In this document: positions 1 to 7,670 of the stretch, piece by piece
Layout of the letters: each line of letters begins with the position of its first letter
Numbering within the stretch: position 1 is the first letter of the stretch
From: a virus
Reading direction: 5' to 3' (one strand)
IMG/VR virus record: IMGVR_UViG_3300003690_000329
Location: 1 to 25,651 of that record
Length of the DNA stretch: 25,651 nucleotides
Position numbers and translations under genes: made by a program
Notes under the pieces: generated by a model
What the model saw: the letters and a program-made list of their open reading frames with translations, nothing else
Told to the model about the DNA's origin: nothing
Databases searched by the model: none

Positions 1-179
1 TTGGTTGCCGTCACCAGGGCGCCGATGCTCGCCTGATGCAGGTTGGTTGCGATGACCAATTTATCCACATCCACGTTCAGATTATTGGTCGCGACGATCA
101 GCGCATCCACATTCACGGTTAGCGTATTGGTTGCTGTCACCAGGGCGCCGATGCTCGCCTGATGCAGGTTGGTCGCGAT
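1..179. repeat. 126-bp-period direct repeat in the fibre shaft
   Basis: A block of about 53 bp at 1-53 recurs at 127-179 with only a few substitutions. The spacing is 126 bp, equal to 42 codons or six heptads, so the repeat keeps both reading frame and coiled-coil phase. The array probably continues to the left of the window. Confidence 0.85.
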
Positions 180-455
180 GATCAGCGCATCCACGTTGGC
201 AGTGAGCGTGTTGGTCGCGACCTGAAGTTGTGCCGTGCCGTTCGTGGCTGCCTCGAGAATCGCGATCAGGTTGGTATAATAGTGCGTGACATTCGTGTCC
301 CCGGCAGATCGGATGAATTTTCCGGTCACCCCATCAAACACTGCCACCTCTCCATCCGCAACCGTGCCCTTAGTCTGAACTGTGGCATTATGCTGCGCGG
401 ATGCTGTACTCGCGAACAGCATCCAGCCGGCCAGGATGGAAAGGTGCCGGGTCAT
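1..455 (-). CDS. Tail fibre / appendage protein, N-terminal part (runs off left edge)
   Basis: The reading frame starts with ATG at 455 and stays open to the left edge, so only the first 151 codons are visible. Residues 1-21 look like a Sec signal peptide (MTRHLSILAGWMLFASTASA, then Q). About residues 31-51 carry a tail-fibre-like segment, DGEVAVFDGVTGKFIRSAG, a pattern I know from phage fibre proteins. The rest is heptad-like repeats rich in ATN, LTVNVDAL and HQASIGAL, consistent with a trimeric coiled-coil shaft. A block repeats with a 126-bp period (copies at 1-53 and 127-179). The start overlaps the stop of the upstream 107-aa gene as ATGA, so translation is probably coupled. A signal peptide on a fibre is odd. 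The C-terminal receptor-binding part is outside the window. Confidence 0.75.
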   Translation of the reverse strand, partial: MTRHLSILAGWMLFASTASAQHNATVQTKGTVADGEVAVFDGVTGKFIRSAGDTNVTHYYTNLIAILEAATNGTAQLQVATNTLTANVDALIIATNLHQASIGALVTATNTLTVNVDALIVATNNLNVDVDKLVIATNLHQASIGALVTAT

Positions 456-775
456 AGCGACAGGGGTTCGCAATGAATGATCGCGGTCCCACTCCCGGTA
501 TGCTCAATGAATTTCGTAGCGGCAAACAGTGGTTTCGCCCAGACACGCTCGGAATTCGCGGTCAGGATTCCACCGTTGCCACCGGTAGCCGGATCGACAC
601 CGTCATGGGTGTACATCACCGATGCCGTCTTGACGCATATTTTAACATGCGTAACCAGGTCCCCGAAAGTTGCGCCTTGAACCACGGTCCCACTGACCGT
701 GAGTTCCTCGGCAACCTCACTAGAACCCGTGGACTTGAGTTGATTCTCAAGGTTAACAACCAATGAATTACTCAT
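452..775 (-). CDS. Small putative virion protein, 107 aa
   Basis: The start is ATG at 775 with a strong AAGGAGA ribosome binding site about 8 nt upstream. The stop overlaps the fibre start as ATGA. No signal peptide or membrane segment is visible. The middle and end (THDGVDPATGGNGGILTA, then FIEHTGSGTAIIHCEPL) are beta-rich and Gly/Thr-rich. They resemble small head or tail accessory proteins found between portal and fibre genes in podovirus-like genomes. I do not recognise a named family. A structural role (decoration or head-tail completion) is inferred from the neighbours and composition. Confidence 0.7.
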   Translation of the reverse strand: MSNSLVVNLENQLKSTGSSEVAEELTVSGTVVQGATFGDLVTHVKICVKTASVMYTHDGVDPATGGNGGILTANSERVWAKPLFAATKFIEHTGSGTAIIHCEPLSL

Positions 776-799
776 CTGTTTATCTCCTTAGTCTCTCGT

Positions 800-1261
800 T
801 CAAAACCCTTTAGTGGGATCCCGCAAGAAATCCCTATTTTCAGCCTCAAACTTGCGCTGGGCGCGTAGATTATCCGCAGGCGTATTAAGAACCCCGCTTT
901 TTTTATGGGCCTGAATTTCAAGAGGAAGCTCCCAGGGATCGGGATGCGGAACAAAAATCCCAGTCCCTTCCCACTCATCCACAGGTTCCTTTTTCTTTGC
1001 GGGGGTAGCCGCCGGGGTGTTGGTAACTATCGGCGCTCCATACGGCTCGGCTTTCTCACCGTTATAGCCTTCGGTCACCGGATCCAGAAAGGGGGTAAAC
1101 CCAGTAGCCTCTTGCCGGCGGCTCGTCTTCCTCCTAAGATGTTCTGCGTAACTACCTCCACCACCCGCATAGCCCGGTCCCGGTGCAGTCGGGTCGCCAC
1201 GTTGACTTTTCTTCCCGTTCTTCCCATTTACCAACTTCTTTCTTCGTACATGTCTAGGCAC
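800..1261 (-). CDS. Hypothetical protein in the structural operon, 153 aa
   Basis: This is read from GTG at 1261 with AAGG a few bases upstream, and it overlaps the end of the 40-aa gene by 8 nt. The N-terminus is very basic (RRKKLVNGKNGKKSQR). A Gly-rich stretch (GPGYAGGGGSYAEHL) and a Pro/Lys-rich middle follow, and the last 40 residues are predicted helical and charged. It is low in hydrophobic residues and probably largely disordered. No family is recognised. It lies between portal and fibre genes and may be a minor virion or assembly protein, but only position supports that. Confidence 0.6.
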   Translation of the reverse strand: MPRHVRRKKLVNGKNGKKSQRGDPTAPGPGYAGGGGSYAEHLRRKTSRRQEATGFTPFLDPVTEGYNGEKAEPYGAPIVTNTPAATPAKKKEPVDEWEGTGIFVPHPDPWELPLEIQAHKKSGVLNTPADNLRAQRKFEAENRDFLRDPTKGF

Positions 1262-1376
1262 ATCGCACCTTCTTTCTTGGTTGTTTATTCTTTCGCTTCT
1301 TCTTCATCGCGGACTTATGTTCCTTCAGCGCCTTGGCCCGCGCCTTACCCGTCTTGCCTATGTAATGTTTCGGCAT
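1254..1376 (-). CDS. Tiny basic protein, 40 aa
   Basis: This short frame opens with ATG at 1376, preceded by AAGGAGAG at a good distance. It encodes 40 residues, nearly half of them Lys or Arg (for example KHKSAMKKKRKNKQPRKK without acidic balance). The start lies 9 nt after the portal stop and the end overlaps the next gene, so it fits the operon spacing. The charge suggests nucleic acid or capsid-interior binding, which is inference. No family is recognised. Confidence 0.6.
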   Translation of the reverse strand: MPKHYIGKTGKARAKALKEHKSAMKKKRKNKQPRKKVRCA

Positions 1377-1385
1377 CGCTCTCCT

Positions 1386-3614
1386 TTATTCGGCTTCCAG
1401 CGGCAATGCTTCGCGACCACCCTGGCGCCCGATATCCGCATTCTCTCCGTACTGCTCGGCCAACTGCTGCAACCTTTCCAGGCGCGACTGAAGAATTGCG
1501 GTACGGTCCTGGGCCAGGCCCTCAAATATCTTCGGGTTCTGCTGCTGGATCGCCTGGTAATGCTCGATGCGCAACTGGTAATTGATGCTACCGTCATCCG
1601 CAAGTTCAGGTTCCTCGCCACCCAGGATGGTTTGATACGCTTTCCGTTCGTCATCGATTTCAGTCTCCCGGGATTTCTCGACATTGCGGATTGCACTCTG
1701 TGCAAGCTCGGGCTGCAGTCTCCAGAACAGGTTGGCAATAACGGGTGACGGGTCGATGGTCTTCTCGCGATCCATCGGCATGAGGACATTCATTATGGTT
1801 TCTCCCACGAGCTTGAGATATTCGGGATCGAAGTCCCTGGGATCGAATGTTAATCGGATATCGTATTGCCCCTGGATCTCGTCTCGAGTCCGCGCCACCG
1901 GGTTGCCCTCGTCGTCCGTAATCCGTACCAGGGTTTCCTCGGGGATGTATTGCTGGATCAACTGCAGCATCTGCATATGAACTTCTTTCAGGTTCGCCAA
2001 CCACCACATCACCTTGAATTCCCGGTGTATATTGACCAGGTCGGCGGACACCTCATCACCCGGGCGGCCGTGGTACTCATCGATCTGCCGGCGAATCTCC
2101 TTCATCATCTCATCCACCTGGGCGGGATATTGCGGGGGAGACAACCACTGGAAATCGCCCTCCCGTTTAGCCTGCAGCTCGGCCAGGGGTTCGATGTATA
2201 AGGCACCCTGATTCTTGCGGCCGCGTGTCACCATCGGTGGAACCGCAGTGAGCTGTGCATTATCCCCGAAACTGTCGGAGTACATCTTGAGAAGATCCTG
2301 GTGCGATCCCGCTAACTCGGCAATGCCCCGGCTGTCCATCAGCCGGCTGTCCAGGACCTCACGCTGGAATGCGTGACAGGGATAATTGCCGTGTGCGTAG
2401 TCGAGCACTCGCGCATCGGTTGCCGCGACCTCGATATCCGCGTGGAATGTCACATAGTAAATCCCGACCACTCCGTCCTCGTTGCTGTCCCTCCAGTAGG
2501 CAGTCACAACCTGATACATTTCGCGGGATGCATCCATGTTCTGATTGACCAGGTTGCCGTTCTTGTCGCGGACTTTTTGCGAGAACGTCACCACCCCGGC
2601 CTGGCCTCTTTCGTCTTCCTTGCCGATTAAATCCTCCACGAATGTATCGGACCATCCGAATTCAATTTGCCTCTGCAGGACTTCGGTTCTGGTCAACCAA
2701 TCGGGTTCAAAATAGACCCTGGTCCGTTGGAATTCTATCGTGCTCGAGGGTATGAAACAGTCCTCGTACAGGCGTTTCGCATTCAGCTCGAGACCGTTGT
2801 ATTTCAGGTATGGCGCCGGGAATCTAGCGGACCCTTCTTCCCGCAATCCCTTGATGACTTTCCGCGCACGTTTCGTTTTAACATACGGGAAGAAATTCTG
2901 GAGGATCTCGATCAATGCATCTTCACCGTATGCATCATCAGCCAGGATCTCGAGGAATTGCTCCGCAGCAACTGATGCCTCTTGCTCCAGGTCTTCCTGG
3001 CTCACATCCTCGGCGCCCCTGGCAAATCCATCCATGACGACCTGCAGGTACAGGTCCATCAATTCCTGGGCCGTCAGGGTTTTCATCTCGAGTTGGGTCT
3101 CCTGTCGCCAGGTCACCCCCATCACTCCCACGGCCGGTGAATCCCCGAAGGTATATTGCGCGAGTTTGATCAGCTCACGCATGTATCGATATCCAAGCTG
3201 CGTATCGCGGACCCAGCGGAACACGGTCTCCATCCGTGAGACTGCGGCCACATCATTTTCCCCAACCCCCACCATGCTGATTCGCGCTCGCATCGATGCC
3301 AGGACAACCAGCATCATGTCCTCGTTAATCAACATGTCGGTGATGCGGTGACGGCCGTCTACCGCGCCCTCGAAGGGCATCACCGGCTCATCGTTATTCT
3401 CGTCGGCATGCTTCCTGCCGTCCGAACTCTGGCCGGCCCAGATGCACAACCGGGTATTCCACGAGTCGATTCGATTGTCCCACAACCCGCTTTCCCCACC
3501 AGCCACGATCTCATCAACTTCACCCTTCAGCCACCCCAGGAGTTTGTCATCGACTGCCTGGTCGCCACCATCTCCCTGCACCCCATCGTCCCGCGTTTTC
3601 TTTAGTTTGGCCAT
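1386..3614 (-). CDS. Phage portal protein
   Basis: This 742-residue protein has the length and pattern of podovirus-type portals, the dodecameric ring at the unique capsid vertex through which DNA is packaged and ejected. The N-terminal part includes WDNRIDSWNTRLCIWAGQ. The middle mixes hydrophobic strands and helices, including the PCHAFQREVLDSRLMDSRG region. It ends with a long helical tail (SRLERLQQLAEQYG) typical of a portal barrel. I chose the ATG at 3614 because it overlaps the upstream TAA as TAATG. An in-frame start 18 codons earlier exists but would run deep into the upstream gene. Adaptor, scaffold and capsid genes precede it in the same operon. Portal usually comes before scaffold and capsid, so its position after them is unusual. 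Confidence 0.88.
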   Translation of the reverse strand: MAKLKKTRDDGVQGDGGDQAVDDKLLGWLKGEVDEIVAGGESGLWDNRIDSWNTRLCIWAGQSSDGRKHADENNDEPVMPFEGAVDGRHRITDMLINEDMMLVVLASMRARISMVGVGENDVAAVSRMETVFRWVRDTQLGYRYMRELIKLAQYTFGDSPAVGVMGVTWRQETQLEMKTLTAQELMDLYLQVVMDGFARGAEDVSQEDLEQEASVAAEQFLEILADDAYGEDALIEILQNFFPYVKTKRARKVIKGLREEGSARFPAPYLKYNGLELNAKRLYEDCFIPSSTIEFQRTRVYFEPDWLTRTEVLQRQIEFGWSDTFVEDLIGKEDERGQAGVVTFSQKVRDKNGNLVNQNMDASREMYQVVTAYWRDSNEDGVVGIYYVTFHADIEVAATDARVLDYAHGNYPCHAFQREVLDSRLMDSRGIAELAGSHQDLLKMYSDSFGDNAQLTAVPPMVTRGRKNQGALYIEPLAELQAKREGDFQWLSPPQYPAQVDEMMKEIRRQIDEYHGRPGDEVSADLVNIHREFKVMWWLANLKEVHMQMLQLIQQYIPEETLVRITDDEGNPVARTRDEIQGQYDIRLTFDPRDFDPEYLKLVGETIMNVLMPMDREKTIDPSPVIANLFWRLQPELAQSAIRNVEKSRETEIDDERKAYQTILGGEEPELADDGSINYQLRIEHYQAIQQQNPKIFEGLAQDRTAILQSRLERLQQLAEQYGENADIGRQGGREALPLEAE

Positions 3615-4531
3615 TAACTGCTTGCGCTTCCTACCACCCTCAAGACGGGTGTGGGTGAGCTGCTCCAAACGACCCTTCGGCGTAATCCCTGGAGGTCAGT
3701 CTTGCGGTCCTGCAGATTCGCCAGTGCCCTGTCCGCGATAGCGTTCTCGCGGCCGGCCACCTCTGCGTCCTCCTGAATCTGGTCGGCATTGGTCGCATGT
3801 TTGATGAACGTGATGAACATATCGGGAAATTGAGTCGGCTCCCAGTAGGCAGTTTGCTGATCCGGTGTCTTGCCGGTGGATGAGGCAATCGCCGTATAGC
3901 TGTCACCAGCCGAGGACAGGTACGCAGTGTCACCGACTGCGTATGCCGTGGTTGCGTCCCAGTCGGTCCAGGAATAGGTCCGCGCCGGCGGCAGGAACTT
4001 GATCCACGGTTTCAGGGGCGCCGTGGTCGTCCTGACGATGATGTTAGATCCCAGGATCCCGATATCCGACAACGGTTGCGTGTCGCGATATATCCTGGGG
4101 TCCCGGTCAAATACGGATCCGGACACATCTATGTAGCCAATCTTCGATTCACCGGACTGCGTGAAACTGATCGACCGCACAAATCCATCACCCACAACGG
4201 ACCAGAACGTGGTCTCGGTATCCGGTTGCTTGTTCGTGTTATCGGCCAGGCTACTCGCAACATAATATGACCCTTCGCCATCTGAGTCCTCGTAGTAAAC
4301 TTCGTCGTTTTCGCTGTAGAGAAGGGTTGCGTCCCAGGACGCACGGTACTGCCGTTGCTCGACCAGCATTAACTCATCCCAGAAATCGTGCGTCCAAGCC
4401 TCGATCATGCGGTCATTCACCAACTCGGCAACGACCGTTTTGTCCCGGGCGCTCAAGTCGGCCGTATCGGGATCATAATTACGCAACCTGACAATCGACT
4501 CAAATACACGCTTTATTGGTATATCAGCCAA
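3614..4531 (-). CDS. Head-tail adaptor-like protein with two CBM5/12-like modules
   Basis: This 305-aa protein starts with ATG at 4531, and its stop overlaps the portal ATG. The N-terminus (IKRVFESIVRLRNYDPDTAD and the following helices) and the helical C-terminus (EDAEVAGRENAIADRAL) resemble phage adaptor proteins that sit under the portal. Inserted are two modules of about 45 residues with the same pattern. One starts WDATLLYSENDEVYYE and ends TTFW. The second starts WDATTAYAVGDTAYLSS and ends QTAYWEP. This W-x(5)-Y-x(3)-D-x-V/A-Y ... K-P/T-P ... W layout is that of carbohydrate-binding module family 5/12. The adaptor assignment rests on position and helix pattern. The module resemblance is clearer. 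The modules could decorate the virion neck and bind glycans. Confidence 0.65.
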   Translation of the reverse strand: MADIPIKRVFESIVRLRNYDPDTADLSARDKTVVAELVNDRMIEAWTHDFWDELMLVEQRQYRASWDATLLYSENDEVYYEDSDGEGSYYVASSLADNTNKQPDTETTFWSVVGDGFVRSISFTQSGESKIGYIDVSGSVFDRDPRIYRDTQPLSDIGILGSNIIVRTTTAPLKPWIKFLPPARTYSWTDWDATTAYAVGDTAYLSSAGDSYTAIASSTGKTPDQQTAYWEPTQFPDMFITFIKHATNADQIQEDAEVAGRENAIADRALANLQDRKTDLQGLRRRVVWSSSPTPVLRVVGSASS

Positions 4532-4928
4532 CTTTCAACTCCGTCTTGGTGCCGTCAGAGTGGAATATCGTGCGTGAGATCACGCGGCCATATCGATTGC
4601 TGAGTTTGCGCACCGTGGGGATGCAACTATCCGGACTGGGATCGGTCCAGGGGCACCGGCGCCGTTGGTCGTCCCAGTACCCGTCCGCATCTTTCGTCAA
4701 CACCTCGGGCCCCTCATTTGTGACGGCCGCCATGACGGCCTTCAAACTGACCTGCATGCGGTGGCGCCCGGTGCGGCCAATGCGGCCGGCAGCCGGCCGC
4801 GACGATGCTTGCTCCTGATCTAGGAGCATTTCCTTGTGCAGTTCAGCCTTGGAATAGCCGGCACGATCCGCGAGCAAACGCTTTGCGCCCTGGATCGCTT
4901 CCCTCGCTTCTCTGTCTGTACAACCCAT
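4524..4928 (-). CDS. Hypothetical structural-operon protein, 134 aa
   Basis: This frame overlaps the adaptor start by 8 nt. I chose ATG at 4928. An upstream TTG at 4967 lies in the loop of a strong hairpin and has no visible ribosome binding site. Neither start has a convincing Shine-Dalgarno sequence. The N-terminal half is helical (DREAREAIQGAKRLLADRAG), the middle is basic (RIGRTGRHR), and the C-terminal half has WDDQRRRCPW and VRKLSNRYGRVISRT. No family is recognised. Position between capsid and adaptor genes would suit a head-completion protein. Confidence 0.55.
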   Translation of the reverse strand: MGCTDREAREAIQGAKRLLADRAGYSKAELHKEMLLDQEQASSRPAAGRIGRTGRHRMQVSLKAVMAAVTNEGPEVLTKDADGYWDDQRRRCPWTDPSPDSCIPTVRKLSNRYGRVISRTIFHSDGTKTELKVG

Positions 4929-4946
4929 TCCAGTCCATAAAGGGGT

Positions 4947-4983
4947 GGGGACTCGGCCGCCCAGCAATAAGCGGCCGGTCCCC
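4947..4983 (-). terminator. Strong hairpin between signal-peptide gene and next gene
   Basis: GGGGACTCGGCCGC and GCGGCCGGTCCCC pair over 13 bp with one bulged base and a 10-nt loop (4961-4970). It lies downstream of the 5011-5613 gene. The following tract on the minus strand is only weakly T-rich (ACCCCTTTAT), so it may be a partial terminator or an RNA processing/stability element that tunes expression after the capsid genes. Confidence 0.55.
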
Positions 4984-5010
4984 GGAGGGAGGGACTATCG
5001 TATAGGAGAC

Positions 5011-5613
5011 CTAGCGCCTCGTAGAGTCCCAGATTTCTATGTAGAACCGCACTTCACCAGCCGTGTTAGACGACAGCATCTCCTCGTTGGAGGGAGTGAA
5101 GATGAAGTCAATCGTGTCGTCGGACGTATACACCTTCGTGCCTTCCGTCTGGCTGATCGTGACGTTCGTGACGGCATTATAATTGGTGCTTCCTGACGAC
5201 AGGTTGATGGTGTTCAACGACAACGTCTGGAATCCAGACCGGCCGTATTTCAGGAACACTTCCGTGCTGTCCGATGCCAACTCGGTCGAGGTCAGGAACA
5301 GATCGGCATCCGTTCCGTCACCCACCACAACCCCTACACTCGTCGTCCACAAGGCACTCGAGCCCGTTTCAAACGCTGTCGGCAACGTCATGGCAACAAC
5401 CCTGAAGCCCTGCTTCGCCAGGATGTTGACCGTGTTCGTTTCGGCTGTGTTGGTCGAGGCAACATTGAAGTCACCGTACTTGAGGGTGTAGACCCAGTTC
5501 GCACTGGTGTCTGCCTTCTCCTGCTCGGTGAGTTGCTTCATCGTCTGGGCCTGGGCAATCGAACCCACCAGAAGTGCAGCCACGAGAATAACTGTTTGTA
5601 TCGCTTTTCGCAT
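5011..5613 (-). CDS. Signal-peptide protein next to the capsid gene, 200 aa
   Basis: I chose ATG at 5613, which has GGAG about 8 nt upstream. The frame stays open further upstream but that part overlaps the capsid gene. Residues 1-22 form a textbook Sec signal: MRKAIQT, then the hydrophobic core VILVAALLVGSIA, then QAQ. The mature part is Thr/Ser/Asn-rich and beta-rich, with WTTSVGVVVGDGTDADLFLT, GFQTLSLNTINLSSGSTNYN and a final FYIEIWDSTRR. This composition resembles a virion decoration or fibre domain. It sits 23 nt after the capsid gene, where a head-decoration protein is often found, yet a signal peptide would export it. The function is unknown and the combination is noteworthy. Confidence 0.7.
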   Translation of the reverse strand: MRKAIQTVILVAALLVGSIAQAQTMKQLTEQEKADTSANWVYTLKYGDFNVASTNTAETNTVNILAKQGFRVVAMTLPTAFETGSSALWTTSVGVVVGDGTDADLFLTSTELASDSTEVFLKYGRSGFQTLSLNTINLSSGSTNYNAVTNVTISQTEGTKVYTSDDTIDFIFTPSNEEMLSSNTAGEVRFYIEIWDSTRR

Positions 5614-5636
5614 TTTCGTTTCTCCGTAGTTCTCGA

Positions 5637-6653
5637 TTAGCTGTTTGATTCGACCATGTTCTGGCCGAGCGGATTCAGGCACTTCAGGATGTAGACCGCA
5701 TCGTGATAGCCCCTGGGGCCACCAGATTTGGGTGGCTCGATGTAACTCGCCGGGCTCTGCAGGAATGAAATCTCCCACATCGAGAGGTCCACGAAGAGTC
5801 CACTACGGGGAGTGTAGTCCGTGTTGCTGCCGTCCGAATTAGAACAACGCAGGAACCAGCTCGGGATCGTGCGGACCATCCCCGAGTCGAACTCGAAGAA
5901 ATCCACAATCCGCATCAACTTCTTTTCAGACTGGTTGATGTTGAAACTCTGCAGGTTCTGATTCGTCGCACTGACGGTCGTGTCACGTTGCGCCCAGGTA
6001 GACATCTGAGTCTTCAGCTTGATCCCCACATACCCGGTCAGGTCTACCGGGGCTTTCTTCTGGGTCGCTGATTCCTCGAGCATCGTCTCCATGTTCGTCG
6101 GCAGAAACGCGGCGAGTGCGCCACTGTAATGCGCGGCGGCAGCCGGCCGGTAACTCTCCGGTACAGGCTTGGTGGACTGAGCGGCCGTCTGCAGCCAGCT
6201 AAAGGCGCCCCGGGACTTGTACGCTACCGTGGGCAGCGACTCGACCGTGGTGTCATCCGTGCTGAGGAGCTGACGCTCGATCTGCTGCGCGAACAGGAGA
6301 CTGTCATCTGCGACCTGCTTTGCGCGCTCGGCCTTGCCCACACCGGCGGCGTAGGTCAGGTTGGCGATCTTGGTGACCATCCAGCCGTCCGACATCATCC
6401 ACATCCCGTAACTCTCGCACGGATCGCGGTTGGTCGCACTGAAGGTGGCCTTGTCGGTTCCGTCCAGCGTGCCACTGAATGCCCTGGTGGGGTACTTCTG
6501 CAAGGGCCAGGTCGAAAGCATCTGCTTCGGTTCCGAGCCACGCGGCAGCAGTCGCGAGAACGGGGTTATTTCAGACTCTGCAATAAATATCGTATCGCCC
6601 AACTCGGCAATCCGTAATGCAGACGGTTTATCACTGTCGTATAATCCAGCCAT
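5637..6653 (-). CDS. Major capsid protein (SU10/DUF5309-like)
   Basis: The 338-aa protein starts at ATG 6653 with AGGA about 9 nt upstream. Its N-terminal and central pattern matches the SU10-type major head protein family as I know it: early residues (IAELGDTIFIAESEITPFSRLLPRG), a strand-rich region with WPLQKYPTRAFSGTLDGTD, and the segment EMLEESATQKK-like METMLEESATQKKAP before VGIKLKTQMS. The C-terminus has VDLSMWEISFLQSPASY and HDAVYILKCLNPLG. It lies directly after the scaffold gene, the usual order for an HK97-fold capsid. Each copy would form the icosahedral shell around the packaged genome. Confidence 0.85.
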   Translation of the reverse strand: MAGLYDSDKPSALRIAELGDTIFIAESEITPFSRLLPRGSEPKQMLSTWPLQKYPTRAFSGTLDGTDKATFSATNRDPCESYGMWMMSDGWMVTKIANLTYAAGVGKAERAKQVADDSLLFAQQIERQLLSTDDTTVESLPTVAYKSRGAFSWLQTAAQSTKPVPESYRPAAAAHYSGALAAFLPTNMETMLEESATQKKAPVDLTGYVGIKLKTQMSTWAQRDTTVSATNQNLQSFNINQSEKKLMRIVDFFEFDSGMVRTIPSWFLRCSNSDGSNTDYTPRSGLFVDLSMWEISFLQSPASYIEPPKSGGPRGYHDAVYILKCLNPLGQNMVESNS

Positions 6654-6671
6654 ACTGGTTAATCCTTTCGG

Positions 6672-7532
6672 TTATATTACATTGGCGAGCTGTTCTGTGA
6701 GTGCCCGTTTAACAGCTCCCTCGTCATCGGAATTATTGGCATCGTGAATTTTCTGCTGGCTGAACTCAGCGGTTGCATTGGGTTTGGCGCTGATGGGTGG
6801 AGATGCGTCCGCGTGGACTTTCGCCGGAACTTTCGGTGCGGCCCTGGGAGATGCGGATTTAGATTTAGCCCGGCCCGGCTTGGCCGATAACTTTCGGCCG
6901 GCGAGTCGGTCATCTTCCGCTCCCTGGGTGGCGCGAGTGCGGATGCTCTCTGCTTCGGCCTCGACTCGGGAATGGTTCCGGCTAACAATGTCATACCGGT
7001 CACGGATATACTCCACCGTGTATTCCTTTCCGTCCGGATCCACATAGGAATCCGTGTCGAAGATGTGGGCATAGAGAAACTTTCTCTGTTCATCCAGGTT
7101 GCTCTCTTTGGTCAGAACATCAAGTTCAGCGGGGGATACATAATCGGGATGGACTCCCAGATTAGTTGCAAGTTGCCTCGACTCACTCGACTCGACTTCA
7201 CCTTGGAGACGGGTGTTCTCAGCTTCCGCATCGCTAACTTTCTGTTCAGCCTCGGCCGCCGCTTCCTCGGCCGCTTTACGCCGGGCCGTGGATTTGGCGA
7301 TTTTCCGGTTTATTTTCTCCTGGACATCGGCTCCCAGACCGTCAACCTCCCCATCGGCAATTTGATCAGGATCTGATTCCTCATCTTCCTCGCCGGGATC
7401 GGCCTCATTATCTGGACCTTCAGCCGCATCCAGCTCGGGATCAGACTCGGCTGCCGGCTCATCGGCCGACTCCGAAGTAGGATCTGGACCTGGATCCGTG
7501 TCCGCATCTAGCACTTCCAACCCCGCAGTCAA
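6672..7532 (-). CDS. Capsid scaffold protein
   Basis: This 286-aa protein is extremely acidic for the first 70 residues (Asp/Glu/Pro/Ala-rich). A coiled coil follows (KSTARRKAAEEAAAEAEQKV and onward), then a basic Ala/Pro/Lys-rich segment (KPGRAKSKSASPRAAPKVPA) and a short helical C-terminus. That order is typical of phage scaffolding proteins, in which the C-terminus contacts the capsid protein. It directly precedes the capsid gene. The start appears to be TTG at 7532, because no in-frame ATG lies upstream before a stop. The ribosome binding site is weak and a GTG a few codons in is an alternative. The bidirectional-looking hairpin upstream suggests its own promoter or read-through control. 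Confidence 0.8.
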   Translation of the reverse strand: MTAGLEVLDADTDPGPDPTSESADEPAAESDPELDAAEGPDNEADPGEEDEESDPDQIADGEVDGLGADVQEKINRKIAKSTARRKAAEEAAAEAEQKVSDAEAENTRLQGEVESSESRQLATNLGVHPDYVSPAELDVLTKESNLDEQRKFLYAHIFDTDSYVDPDGKEYTVEYIRDRYDIVSRNHSRVEAEAESIRTRATQGAEDDRLAGRKLSAKPGRAKSKSASPRAAPKVPAKVHADASPPISAKPNATAEFSQQKIHDANNSDDEGAVKRALTEQLANVI

Positions 7533-7608
7533 ACGACTTTTAACCGCCGAAGTAGCGGCTCAAGGCACTCACATGTCTTGAATCCGGATCGGAATACACC
7601 CAAAGGAA

Positions 7609-7632
7609 AGGGCCGGTCAAATGACCGGCCCT
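7609..7632 (-). terminator. Perfect 11-bp hairpin terminator
   Basis: AGGGCCGGTCA and TGACCGGCCCT are perfectly complementary with a 2-nt spacer (a 4-nt loop once the closing pair opens). On the minus strand the stem is followed by TTTCCTTTGG, a partial U tract. It lies 39 nt after the stop at 7671 and before the scaffold gene, dividing the replication/packaging group from the virion group. Confidence 0.7.
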
Positions 7633-7660
7633 CTTAATGCACCTTAATGCACCTTAATGA
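7633..7660. repeat. Short 10-bp tandem repeat
   Basis: CTTAATGCAC occurs twice in tandem (7633-7642 and 7643-7652), followed by a partial third copy (CTTAATGA). It lies between the hairpin and the end of the 95-aa gene. Its role is unknown. Confidence 0.8.
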
Positions 7661-7670
7661 TGCTAGATTC

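Noticed and set aside
905-1585. 226-codon plus-strand open frame
   Set aside because: It lies opposite the 153-aa, 40-aa and portal genes and has a Ser/Pro/Arg-rich composition typical of an antisense frame.
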